This document shows positions 1 through 5,708 of a stretch of DNA of 10,440 nt, in pieces; position 1 is the stretch's first letter, and each line of letters starts with the position of its first letter. The position numbers and the translations under genes were made by a program. The stretch spans positions 1 to 10,440 of the forward strand of contig CABUBY010000062.1 in assembly GCA_902489955.1 (NCBI GenBank). Direction: 5' to 3'. The notes beneath the pieces were generated by a model. The model saw only the letters and a list, made by a program, of their open reading frames with translations, was not told the origin of the DNA and ran no database searches. This DNA comes from an uncultured Collinsella sp. (lineage in GTDB: Bacteria > Actinomycetota > Coriobacteriia > Coriobacteriales > Coriobacteriaceae).

Positions 1-24
1 TGTCCCGCCCGTTTTATGCGTCGG

Positions 25-636
25 CTAGCTATTAAACCCGTTGAACTTGAGATAGCTCATCAAGTAAGCCTTCGAAACGAAGGAGGAAACCGCACTGCGC
101 ACAAGCAGCGACTCACGCGTTACCTGATGCGCCGTATCGGGAACCGGCGTCTGCTCGACGGAAAACGCCGAACGAATCGATGCCTCGAGCTGATCGACCA
201 CATAATCAAAGGCCGTCGGGGCATCGTAGCTCAAACGCTGAATGTTAAAGAGTGCCTGCACAGCAGCAATAGGTAGCACCTGTTTAAAGATGCAGATAGC
301 GATCAGGCGGGCAATCTGCTCGCGGCCATATTGCTTTTTGACCGGAGCAGGCACTAGGCCGACCTTTACGTAGTTATTGATCATCGATGGCGTAATGATG
401 GGCTGCTCAACGCAAATGGACAGCGGCTCCATCCACAGCGCAACATACTCAATGACCTGGTCGCGGTAGAGCGTCACATTTGGCAACTGGTCATAGCGCG
501 GCAGACTCAACGTATTGAGTTTGCGCACGATATCGGACTGAATAAATGCATCGGGCAGCACAGTGGGCTGAATATCCTCAGGCTTAATGCTGACCGACGA
601 ATCAGACATCGGAATAACGTGTTTAACGTAATTCAT
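25..636 (-). CDS. DUF1836 family MerR-like DNA-binding protein
   Basis: This 203-aa protein looks like a DUF1836 member, a family of MerR-like helix-turn-helix proteins with no established target. The recognisable block is at residues 80-112 (ITPSMINNYVKVGLVPAPVK, then KQYGREQIARL). It is a helix-turn-helix in which a basic, proline-bearing segment leads into a second helix. The part after it (LIAICIFKQVLPIAAVQALF) is helical and hydrophobic, as expected of a dimer or effector core. An ATG exists further upstream at 735, but I chose 636 because GGAGG lies 7 nt before it and the upstream residues do not resemble the family. The gene stands alone. Its probable promoter contains a palindrome (separate entry), which suggests autoregulation. 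The first 24 bases of the window lie downstream and begin with TGTCCCGCC, also found in the trxB terminator, so a cut-off terminator there is possible. The family call is fairly sure; the biological role is unknown. Confidence 0.85.
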   Translation of the reverse strand: MNYVKHVIPMSDSSVSIKPEDIQPTVLPDAFIQSDIVRKLNTLSLPRYDQLPNVTLYRDQVIEYVALWMEPLSICVEQPIITPSMINNYVKVGLVPAPVKKQYGREQIARLIAICIFKQVLPIAAVQALFNIQRLSYDAPTAFDYVVDQLEASIRSAFSVEQTPVPDTAHQVTRESLLVRSAVSSFVSKAYLMSYLKFNGFNS

Positions 637-660
637 AAAGGTCCTCCGTTCATTTTCTAT

Positions 661-691
661 ATTGTATTCTAGATTATCTAGTTTTGAATAC
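661..691 (-). promoter_or_regulatory. Probable promoter of the DUF1836 gene with internal palindromic operator
   Basis: On the minus strand, TTCAAA (688-683) is followed after 16 nt by TACAAT (666-661), a plausible -35/-10 pair. Between them lies the perfect 13-nt palindrome CTAGATTATCTAG (669-681). An outer inverted repeat, GTATTC at 664-669 and GAATAC at 686-691, surrounds it. A dyad in the spacer is a classic repressor site. The encoded MerR-like protein just downstream is the obvious candidate ligand. The positions are seen directly; promoter activity and autoregulation are inferred. Confidence 0.5.
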
Positions 692-708
692 CACATAGCC
701 GGCAAGAA

Positions 709-748
709 AAATGGCGGGGCAGTGCACTGATGCACTGTCCCGCCATTT
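709..748 (-). terminator. Rho-independent terminator of trxB
   Basis: An 18-bp stem (709-726 pairing with 731-748, one G-U pair) closes a CTGA loop. Its lower half is GC-rich (GGCGGGG). Read on the minus strand, the stem runs straight into TTTTTCTTG, a usable U-tract. It starts 41 nt after the trxB stop codon and ends before the DUF1836 promoter, so it separates the two same-strand genes. Confidence 0.85.
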
Positions 749-789
749 AGTTAATAGATAACAACCTTACATAAGATATATTATCGTAC

Positions 790-1728
790 TTATCTACGGA
801 GAAATGCGTATGCGCTGGTTGCCGCTATGGCTCCGTCAGAAACCGCGGTCACAACCTGGCGCAAACGCTTGGAACGGATATCGCCAGCGGCAAATAGACC
901 TGGCGTGCGGGTCGCCATGGATTCATCAGTCAGAATGCCGCCATCAGGCGCCAGATCGACTAGATGCTCGACAAGTTCGGTATGGGGTTGCGTCCCGGTA
1001 TAGACAAAGATGCCGAAAGAGCCGGGCTCAAATGACTTGGTATGAATTTCCCCGGATGAATTGTCCTTAAAGGCGATCGTCGTTGGCATGGCTTCGCCCG
1101 AGAGCTCCACAATACTAGTTTGGTACCTAACTGTAATATTGTCCTTTTCGAGTACTTTCTGAACAACACCATCAGGCGCACGGAACTGGTCGCGGCGCAG
1201 CACGATGGTCACACTGCTGGCAATGTCTGACAGGAACAGTGCCTCTTCGCATGCCGAATTGCCACCACCGATTACAAAGACCTGTTTGCCGCGGAAGAAC
1301 ATGCCGTCACATGTTGCGCAATATGAAACGCCACGACCGCGATAGGTATCCTCGCCAGCGAAACCTGCCGGACGCGGCGTGGCACCCATGCAAGCGATAA
1401 CGCTCGAGGCCAGCGTATCGCCCATATCGTGATGCACCGTAAACAACGCTGCATCGGCATCGTAATCGATACCCGTAACCATGCTCCATGTAACCTGTGC
1501 TCCCAGGCCCTCTGCATGCTGCTGAAAACGCTCGCCGAGTTCGGCGCCACTCAAGAGCGGAATGCCCGGATAGTTCTCGACTTCATTGGTCGTGGCGATC
1601 TGTCCGCCCGACATGCCCTGTTCAATCACGGTCGTCGTTAGGTTGGAGCGCGCCGCATAAATGGCCGCAGCATAGCCCGCAGGGCCGCCACCGATAATCG
1701 CAACATCGATCGGCTGATCGGTAGTCAT
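790..1728 (-). CDS. trxB: Thioredoxin reductase (NADPH)
   Basis: This 312-aa flavoprotein should transfer electrons from NADPH through FAD to thioredoxin, in the cytoplasm. The FAD-binding GGGPAG is at residues 13-18. The redox-active CATC is at 137-140 within GVSYCATCDG. The NADPH-binding GGGNSACEEA starts at 154, and the second FAD motif (GLFAAGDIR) is near 277-285. Length and order match bacterial low-molecular-weight TrxB. The usual HRR of the NADPH phosphate-binding stretch reads LRR here (residues 177-179); both arginines are kept, so NADPH use is still likely. The ATG at 1728 has AGGAGG 7 nt upstream. An upstream in-frame ATG at 1803 would add 25 residues unlike the family and was rejected. 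No thioredoxin gene is adjacent. The gene is divergent from the glycosyltransferase and ends at a good terminator. Confidence 0.95.
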   Translation of the reverse strand: MTTDQPIDVAIIGGGPAGYAAAIYAARSNLTTTVIEQGMSGGQIATTNEVENYPGIPLLSGAELGERFQQHAEGLGAQVTWSMVTGIDYDADAALFTVHHDMGDTLASSVIACMGATPRPAGFAGEDTYRGRGVSYCATCDGMFFRGKQVFVIGGGNSACEEALFLSDIASSVTIVLRRDQFRAPDGVVQKVLEKDNITVRYQTSIVELSGEAMPTTIAFKDNSSGEIHTKSFEPGSFGIFVYTGTQPHTELVEHLVDLAPDGGILTDESMATRTPGLFAAGDIRSKRLRQVVTAVSDGAIAATSAYAFLRR

Positions 1729-1845
1729 GAAGAGACCTCCTGTCGAAAGATTGGCGTTCTTTGCGCTCATACCCAAATTTACGTGAACATGACACTCATG
1801 CACTACAATGATAAACCGCGTATCAAAGCTGAAGGGGAGTTATCG

Positions 1846-3147
1846 ATGGATCAAACGCAGACGAGCAACGACGCTCCCCTGCCAACGCAAAGCACTCCCC
1901 AACCGGAGCAAATGACCGTTTCACCTGCACAAAAACCCCTAGTAACCATTGTGCACGCATCGGTTGGATCGGGCCACAGAGCCGCCGCCAACGCGATTGC
2001 ACAAGCATTTGATCTTATCCGCGGCACCAAGGGAATCCCTGAGGATGTTGAGATCGAAGTCCTGGATATTCTCGATTTTGGACGCATTAGGTTCGATGGT
2101 AATAAAACAGCGGCTTCGTTTACCGGCGCCACGCGCCCCATATATGACCTAACCTGGCGATATACGTTTACGGGACATCTGCTCTGGGGTGGCGGCACGG
2201 CATGGTCGCGAATTATGTTCCCCGCCTTCAACGAATATATTCGTCGCCGCAGGCCTATAGCCGTGGTCGCAACGCACATCACAGCAGCCAATGTTGCCGT
2301 GGGTGCCCGCGTTATTACGGGTATCGATTATCCGGTCATCTGCGTACCAACAGACTATGAAGTCGAAGGCTTTTGGCCCCACAAGGACACCGACCTATTC
2401 TGCGTAGCCAACGAATTTATGGCCGAGACACTGCGGCCGCGCAAGGTTCCCGAGTCAAAGATCCGCATAACGGGCATCCCCATCCGAGCCGGTTTCGATT
2501 CAGATTACAAACGCGAGGATGAGCTGAGCAAGTTCAATCTCCCCATAGACAAAACCGTCGTATTGGTGATGGCCGGCGCCAGTTTACCCCAACCATACGT
2601 GCGTTTCCGTGCCGCGATGGACCACACGCTCCCCTTCTTACGCAGCTTTGAGGACATGCACTTTGTCTTTTTACCGGGCAAGGATAAGGAATACGCCACC
2701 CGACTCAAGACGCTCTTCGACGCCATGAAACTCGACAACGTCACGGTTCTGGACTACGTGGACGACATGGCGGCCCTCATGCACGGCTGCGACCTGGCAA
2801 TTCTCAAATCGGGCGGACTCACCGTCACCGAGTGCCTGTGCGCTCATCTGCCGATGATCCTGCTGGGCAAGTCCTATGGCCAGGAAAAGGCAAACACCAC
2901 GATGCTCACCGGCATGGGCGCCAGCATGCATGTCACCACCGCACGAGAACTCATCGTGACCCTACGTCACCTGCACGACCATCCCGAATCACTCAAAGCC
3001 CTACTCATCAATGGCGAAGTACTACGCCGCCCCCACGCAGCCGAAGACATAGCCATCGCAACCATGGAGCTCGTAGGCAAACCCCAAAAGCGCAAACGAG
3101 CCTTCTGCCGCTTCTACTGGGGAGGAAAGCCCGCGCATATCCGCTAG
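1846..3147 (+). CDS. MGDG-synthase/UgtP-like glycosyltransferase (GT28 family)
   Basis: This 433-aa protein resembles monogalactosyldiacylglycerol synthases and Bacillus UgtP/YpfP. Those enzymes add sugar from a UDP-sugar to diacylglycerol, making glycolipids at the inner membrane face. Residues 1-30 are a Pro/Gln/Thr-rich, probably disordered leader. The N-terminal Rossmann fold begins with VTIVHASVGSGHRAAANAIA (33-52), whose GSGH loop (41-44) is typical of the family. A motif with HITAANVAVG (144-153) matches the acceptor side. The C-terminal nucleotide-sugar half carries LAILKSGGLTVTEC (317-330) and GKSYGQEKAN (341-350), the usual G-Q-E/N loop. The last 15 residues are basic, which suits membrane contact. 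The ATG at 1846 has GGGGAG 6 nt before it; the in-frame ATG at 1783 lacks such a site. Donor sugar and acceptor cannot be told from sequence, and murG-like activity is less likely. A hairpin element begins 10 nt after the stop. Confidence 0.85.
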   Translation: MDQTQTSNDAPLPTQSTPQPEQMTVSPAQKPLVTIVHASVGSGHRAAANAIAQAFDLIRGTKGIPEDVEIEVLDILDFGRIRFDGNKTAASFTGATRPIYDLTWRYTFTGHLLWGGGTAWSRIMFPAFNEYIRRRRPIAVVATHITAANVAVGARVITGIDYPVICVPTDYEVEGFWPHKDTDLFCVANEFMAETLRPRKVPESKIRITGIPIRAGFDSDYKREDELSKFNLPIDKTVVLVMAGASLPQPYVRFRAAMDHTLPFLRSFEDMHFVFLPGKDKEYATRLKTLFDAMKLDNVTVLDYVDDMAALMHGCDLAILKSGGLTVTECLCAHLPMILLGKSYGQEKANTTMLTGMGASMHVTTARELIVTLRHLHDHPESLKALLINGEVLRRPHAAEDIAIATMELVGKPQKRKRAFCRFYWGGKPAHIR

Positions 3148-3157
3148 TCCAATGTCC

Positions 3158-3261
3158 GCCGCTCTGCCGGAGCCGCCCTTATATCATTCCATGCTCAAAC
3201 ATTCTCGCTTCGCTGCGAAACTGCGCGTGGAACGATATAAGGGCGGCTCCGGCAGAGCGGC
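3158..3261 (+). repeat. Long hairpin element A with conserved core
   Basis: Positions 3158-3185 and 3234-3261 form a perfect 28-bp inverted repeat; its outer part reads GCCGCTCTGCCGGAGCCGCC. The 48-nt interior also pairs partly (TTCCA at 3187-3191 with TGGAA at 3228-3232). The core, positions 3199-3238, starts ACATTCTCGC and ends CTGCGCGTGGAACGATAT. This core recurs in inverted orientation at 3439-3475, where it is flanked by unrelated arms. The element begins 10 nt after the glycosyltransferase stop codon, with the core in the sense of that gene. No T-run follows on either strand, so it is not a standard intrinsic terminator. It could be a RNA-stabilising 3' end, a site for an unknown factor, or a miniature mobile element. 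Confidence 0.85.
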
Positions 3262-3338
3262 TGCGTTTACTTACTAGCAGCTACTTCGGTTTCCCCTCCA
3301 TTAGAACCTGCAAAGGCAAAACAGGAAAATATAAATAC

Positions 3339-3387
3339 AGTAAGCCGATGCGACAAAGGAGGCGTCCCTTTATCGCATCGGCTTACT
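3339..3387 (-). terminator. Hairpin between elements A and B, possible dut-operon terminator
   Basis: AGTAAGCCGATGCGA (3339-3353) pairs perfectly with 3373-3387. One mismatch and five more pairs (3355-3359 with 3367-3371) extend the stem to about 21 positions around a 7-nt loop. On the minus strand the stem is followed by GTATTTATATTTTCC, a U-rich but interrupted tail. This makes termination of leftward dut transcription possible. The plus-strand side has A-rich sequence and a weaker tail. The stem is seen; the role is inferred. Confidence 0.5.
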
Positions 3388-3417
3388 AGAAAAGTAAATA
3401 TTGTTTCAAGCGAGTAG

Positions 3418-3494
3418 CCTCCCGCCCGCCTCTCACACATATCGTTCCACGCGCAGTTCGCAGCGAGCGAAATGTGTGAGAGGCGGGCGGGAGG
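3418..3494 (-). repeat. Long hairpin element B with conserved core
   Basis: Positions 3418-3440 and 3472-3494 form a perfect 23-bp inverted repeat (CCTCCCGCCCGCCTCTCACA at the outer side). Read on the minus strand, the core at 3475-3439 equals the core of element A except for three single-base gaps, while the arms share no evident sequence. The element starts 13 nt after the dut stop codon. Its core is in the sense of dut, mirroring the placement of element A relative to the glycosyltransferase gene. No U-tract follows. It is the second copy of an unrecognised element type. Confidence 0.85.
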
Positions 3495-3507
3495 GATATG
3501 AGCGCCC

Positions 3508-3951
3508 CTAGGCGACGCCGGAGGAGCCGAAGCCTCCGTTGCCTCGGTCGGTTTTGTCTAGTTCTTCTACTTCTATGAGGTTAACCGTGGGGACTTCTTG
3601 GATGACAAGTTGGGCTATGCGGTCGCCTTTGTTGATTTGGATGTTGTTGGTGGGATCCAGATTGATGAGGATAACCTTAAGTTCTCCTCGGTAGTGGGCG
3701 TCGATGAGGCCCGGCGTATTGACTATAGACAGGCCCTGCTTGATGGCCAAGCCGCTGCGGGGCTGGACGAAGCCGGCGTAGCCATCGGGCAGGGCGATGG
3801 CCAGCCCGGTAGAGACCAGACGGCGTTCGAAGGGCTTCAGGACGCAGTCCTCGTTGGAGCGCAGATCCAAGCCGGCATCGGTGGGATGGGCGTATTTGGG
3901 AAGCTCGACGGTGGGATCGAGACGCTTTATGTTGAGGGTAATGTTGGACAT
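3508..3951 (-). CDS. dut: dUTP diphosphatase (trimeric dUTPase)
   Basis: This 147-aa enzyme hydrolyses dUTP to dUMP and diphosphate, keeping uracil out of DNA and supplying dUMP for thymidylate synthesis. All five motifs of the homotrimeric family are present in order. They are DAGLDL (25-30), PRSGLA (64-69), NTPGLIDAHYRGE (78-90, with D84 as the catalytic aspartate), GDRIAQLV (109-116) and the P-loop-like RGNGGFGSSG (136-145) that closes over the nucleotide. The protein is complete. Its ATG lies 4 nt after the nrdR stop, and the AAGGTG ribosome site overlaps the end of nrdR, so the two are co-transcribed and probably translationally coupled. It is the last gene of the LysM-nrdR-dut operon. 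The hairpin structures at 3339-3494 follow it. Confidence 0.96.
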   Translation of the reverse strand: MSNITLNIKRLDPTVELPKYAHPTDAGLDLRSNEDCVLKPFERRLVSTGLAIALPDGYAGFVQPRSGLAIKQGLSIVNTPGLIDAHYRGELKVILINLDPTNNIQINKGDRIAQLVIQEVPTVNLIEVEELDKTDRGNGGFGSSGVA

Positions 3952-3955
3952 GGAA

Positions 3956-4399
3956 TCACCTTAGCTTGTCGAGCTCTTGCAGAAACTCATCGACGTCTTT
4001 GAAATCGCGGTAGACCGAGGCAAAGCGGATGTACGCCACCTTGTCGATCTTGGCCAAGCGTTTGAGCACCATGTCGCCCAACTCATGCGACGTGACGGCC
4101 GTCAGCGTGCGAGAGCGCAGCTCGACCTCGATGTCGTCGATAATCTCATTGAGCTTCTTAGTGTCGATATCGCGCTTGATGGTGGCGCGCATCAAGCCGA
4201 CGAGCAGCTTATTGCGATCGAACCGCTGCTTGGTTCCGTCTGACTTAATGACCTCGATTGGGTCTTCACATCGCTCGAACGTTGTAAAGCGATAGTTACA
4301 CGAGCAACATTCGCGACGGCGCTTAATGGTGTTATTAGACTCCTGCATACGGGAATCAACGACGCGGGTATGTGCCTTGCCGCATTTGGGACAGCGCAT
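3956..4399 (-). CDS. nrdR: Transcriptional repressor NrdR
   Basis: NrdR is a zinc-finger and ATP-cone repressor that senses nucleotides and shuts down ribonucleotide reductase genes by binding NrdR boxes. The 147-aa protein opens with a zinc ribbon: C3 and C6 in MRCPKCGKAH, then C31 and C34 in ECCSCNYRFTTFE. An ATP-cone domain follows from about residue 48 (PIEVIKSDGTKQRFDRNKLL) to about 138. Length is normal for the family. The ATG at 4399 has AGGAGG 4 nt upstream. Both lie in or next to a 12-bp hairpin (separate entry) that would pair the start codon. It sits between the LysM gene (51-nt gap) and dut (4-nt gap). The order lexA / LysM gene / nrdR is also known from mycobacteria (Rv2720, Rv2719c, Rv2718c), which supports both identity and vertical inheritance. 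I see no extra cysteines beyond C32 and C44. Confidence 0.97.
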   Translation of the reverse strand: MRCPKCGKAHTRVVDSRMQESNNTIKRRRECCSCNYRFTTFERCEDPIEVIKSDGTKQRFDRNKLLVGLMRATIKRDIDTKKLNEIIDDIEVELRSRTLTAVTSHELGDMVLKRLAKIDKVAYIRFASVYRDFKDVDEFLQELDKLR

Positions 4400-4437
4400 G
4401 GTACCTCCTCTTAAACGATAACAAGGGTACCATGCGC
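4394..4437 (-). promoter_or_regulatory. 12-bp hairpin enclosing the nrdR ribosome site and start codon
   Basis: GCGCATGGTACC (4394-4405) is an exact inverted copy of GGTACCATGCGC (4426-4437), with 20 nt between. In the minus-strand mRNA the 3' arm contains the nrdR AUG, and the AGGAGG ribosome site straddles loop and arm. Folding would therefore hide the start codon. No U-tract follows, so termination is unlikely. Translational control of nrdR is inferred from position only. Confidence 0.6.
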
Positions 4438-4450
4438 AGCGCGATAATGA

Positions 4451-4900
4451 TTACGAACGAGCAGGAACCTTAAGATGCGCACCGGCGGCGAGCGAACCAT
4501 GCTCCAGATGATTGACGTTACGGATCATGTCGGAAGTCTCTTGCGTGGAAAGGCCTTCGATTGGATATTCCTCGGCAAGCGACCAAAGAGAATCGCCAGG
4601 CTGAACGCGAACGGTCTCGTAGGTAACGTTGGAAACGGACTCGGCATACGCGGCGTGACGCGCGCTAAAGACCGACGTAGCGAGGACAAAGAAGAGCGTA
4701 AGCGCAACGGCAACGGCGACAATCGTCGGAACCTTCAGGGCAACGCGGGCCGGCGCGACTGCAGCCTGCTGATTGCGAGCAGGCTTTACGGTCAAAGGCT
4801 GAAAGCTGGAGCGGCCACCCTGAACAACCGTAAAAGTGGGTTCTGCAGGCGTCTCGAGCTTAAGGGCGAGGTTTCCCTGGACCATATTCGTTGCGTTCAT
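4451..4900 (-). CDS. LysM-domain membrane protein divergent from lexA (YneA/ChiZ-like position)
   Basis: This 149-aa protein has a cytoplasmic N-terminus (about 55 residues) and one membrane segment near residues 56-79 (PTIVAVAVALTLFFVLATSV). A LysM domain follows at about 95-146, with YETVRVQPGDSLWSLAEEYP at its start and HLKVPA at its end. LysM binds peptidoglycan outside the membrane. The same architecture and the same divergent position next to lexA are known for Bacillus YneA and mycobacterial Rv2719c (ChiZ), SOS-induced proteins that delay division. Sequence similarity beyond LysM is not evident to me, so a role in SOS division arrest is inferred from architecture and context. Two adjacent ATGs (4903 and 4900) are possible; the second has better spacing (6 nt) from AGGAG. 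Promoter and LexA boxes lie just upstream. nrdR follows after 51 nt. Confidence 0.8.
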   Translation of the reverse strand: MNATNMVQGNLALKLETPAEPTFTVVQGGRSSFQPLTVKPARNQQAAVAPARVALKVPTIVAVAVALTLFFVLATSVFSARHAAYAESVSNVTYETVRVQPGDSLWSLAEEYPIEGLSTQETSDMIRNVNHLEHGSLAAGAHLKVPARS

Positions 4901-4971
4901 CATGTTCTCCTCTCGCGTGTTTTGCTGAGAACAGTTTTATCAAGCCGCGCGGACAAAAATGTCTAGCGCGA

Positions 4972-4983
4972 GAACGAATGTTC
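4972..4983. promoter_or_regulatory. LexA operator 1
   Basis: GAACGAATGTTC is a perfect GAAC-N4-GTTC dyad, the core of Gram-positive and actinobacterial SOS boxes. It lies at or just downstream of the expected start of the leftward LysM transcript. Its centre is 28 bp from that of operator 2. Confidence 0.85.
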
Positions 4984-4990
4984 GGTTATT

Positions 4991-5018
4991 ATTATCTTCG
5001 AACAGTTGTTCCTGTCAA
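4991..5018 (-). promoter_or_regulatory. SOS-regulated promoter of the LysM-nrdR-dut operon
   Basis: On the minus strand, a perfect -35 TTGACA (5018-5013) is followed after 16 nt by GATAAT (4996-4991). An alternative -10, TAATAA, gives an 18-nt spacer. LexA operator 2 fills the spacer, operator 1 covers the start-site region and operator 3 is upstream. The leader to the LysM ATG would be about 85 nt. The plus-strand lexA promoter is less clear; TATTAT at 4990-4995 is the best -10 but lacks a good -35. Confidence 0.7.
5000..5011. promoter_or_regulatory. LexA operator 2
   Basis: GAACAGTTGTTC is again a perfect GAAC-N4-GTTC dyad, preceded by TTC, so it reads TTCGAAC as in actinobacterial SOS boxes. 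It fills the spacer between -35 and -10 of the leftward LysM promoter, where bound LexA would block RNA polymerase. Confidence 0.9.
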
Positions 5019-5026
5019 GCAAAATT

Positions 5027-5040
5027 CGAACATTTGTTTG
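5027..5040. promoter_or_regulatory. LexA operator 3
   Basis: CGAACATTTGTTTG matches the SOS-box pattern except for a T in place of C in the right half (GTTT). It lies 24 nt before the lexA start codon and just upstream of the LysM -35 element. Its start is 28 bp from operator 2, repeating the interval between operators 1 and 2. Confidence 0.75.
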
Positions 5041-5063
5041 ACATGGGTAGAGAGGATGCCCTG

Positions 5064-5708
5064 ATGGCTCGCAAAATTACCAAGCGTCAGCAGCAAATTT
5101 ACGACTTCATCAAGGAATATCAGCAGGAGAAGGGTTATCCGCCCAGCGTGCGCGAGATGGCTTCTGCCGTGGGCCTTTCCTCCCCCAGCACCGTGCACGC
5201 CCATCTATCTGCCCTGGAGGCGCGCGGGCTACTCAAGCGCGATGCCACCAAACCGCGCGCTCTGGAACTCTTTAACGAGGACGGTTCCTCTGTCTCAATT
5301 TCTAAATCTGACGAGACCACCGCACCTCGCGGAACGGTCTCACTACCGCTCGTTGGTCGCGTCGCGGCTGGGATTCCCATTCTGGCCGAGCAGAATATCG
5401 AAGACACATTTACTATCCCGACCGAAATCGCCACTGATCAGGGTTCCTTTATCCTTGAGGTGCATGGGAGCTCAATGATCAATGTCGGTATCTTCAATGG
5501 CGATTACATCATCGTCCGTGAACAAAAGAGTGCCATGAACGGCGAAATTGTCGTGGCTATGATTGATGGTTCAGCGACCGTCAAGACGTTCTACAAGGAG
5601 CAGGGACGCGTACGCCTGCAGCCTGAGAATGACACCATGGAGCCTATCTATGCAACGAATCCCGTTATCTTGGGCAAAGTCGTCGGCTTGATGCGCCGGT
5701 TCTCGTAA
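5064..5708 (+). CDS. lexA: SOS repressor LexA
   Basis: This 214-aa protein represses SOS genes and cleaves itself when stimulated by RecA filaments. The winged helix-turn-helix occupies residues 1-70 (ITKRQQQIYDFIKEYQQEKG, then PPSVREMASAVGLSSPSTVH). The cleavage site is the A102-G103 bond in GRVAAGIP. The catalytic pair is S137 in HGSSMINVG and K174 in ATVKTFY. The serine loop reads GSSM rather than the common GDSM, but the nucleophile is kept. The ATG at 5064 has GAGAGG 8 nt upstream and gives the usual MARK-type start; the in-frame ATG at 5043 adds 7 residues and touches operator 3. Three upstream LexA boxes imply autoregulation. The stop overlaps the next start as TAATG, tying the downstream membrane-protein gene to lexA expression. 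Confidence 0.97.
   Translation: MARKITKRQQQIYDFIKEYQQEKGYPPSVREMASAVGLSSPSTVHAHLSALEARGLLKRDATKPRALELFNEDGSSVSISKSDETTAPRGTVSLPLVGRVAAGIPILAEQNIEDTFTIPTEIATDQGSFILEVHGSSMINVGIFNGDYIIVREQKSAMNGEIVVAMIDGSATVKTFYKEQGRVRLQPENDTMEPIYATNPVILGKVVGLMRRFS

Larger units (their letters stand above)
3148..3507. other. 360-bp convergent intergenic region with three hairpins
   Basis: Glycosyltransferase (+) and dut (-) transcripts meet here. I find no credible gene: an open frame running in from 2832 is an antiframe shadow without a ribosome site. The region holds element A, a short GCTGC/GCAGC dyad (3260-3264 and 3277-3281), an A/T-richer stretch (about 3265-3338), the central hairpin, another A/T-rich stretch (3388-3410) and element B. 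Confidence 0.8.

Noticed and set aside
2832..3389. 185-codon plus-strand frame running from the glycosyltransferase gene into the intergenic hairpins
   Set aside because: It overlaps a well-supported gene in another frame, is very rich in Arg, Pro and Ser, and crosses inverted repeats, so it is not a credible protein.
3158..3494. Elements A and B as ordinary rho-independent terminators
   Set aside because: Neither stem is followed by a T-run on either strand, stems are far longer than typical, and the shared core is not a terminator feature. Rho-independent function is not excluded for the central hairpin.
4399..4434. Upstream AUG in the 5' arm of the nrdR hairpin as a leader peptide
   Set aside because: It is out of frame with nrdR and has no ribosome site; its presence follows from the arm being complementary to the start region.
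5038..5043. Plus-strand TTGACA as the lexA -35 element
   Set aside because: A -10 at normal spacing would fall at the lexA start codon, leaving no leader or ribosome site.
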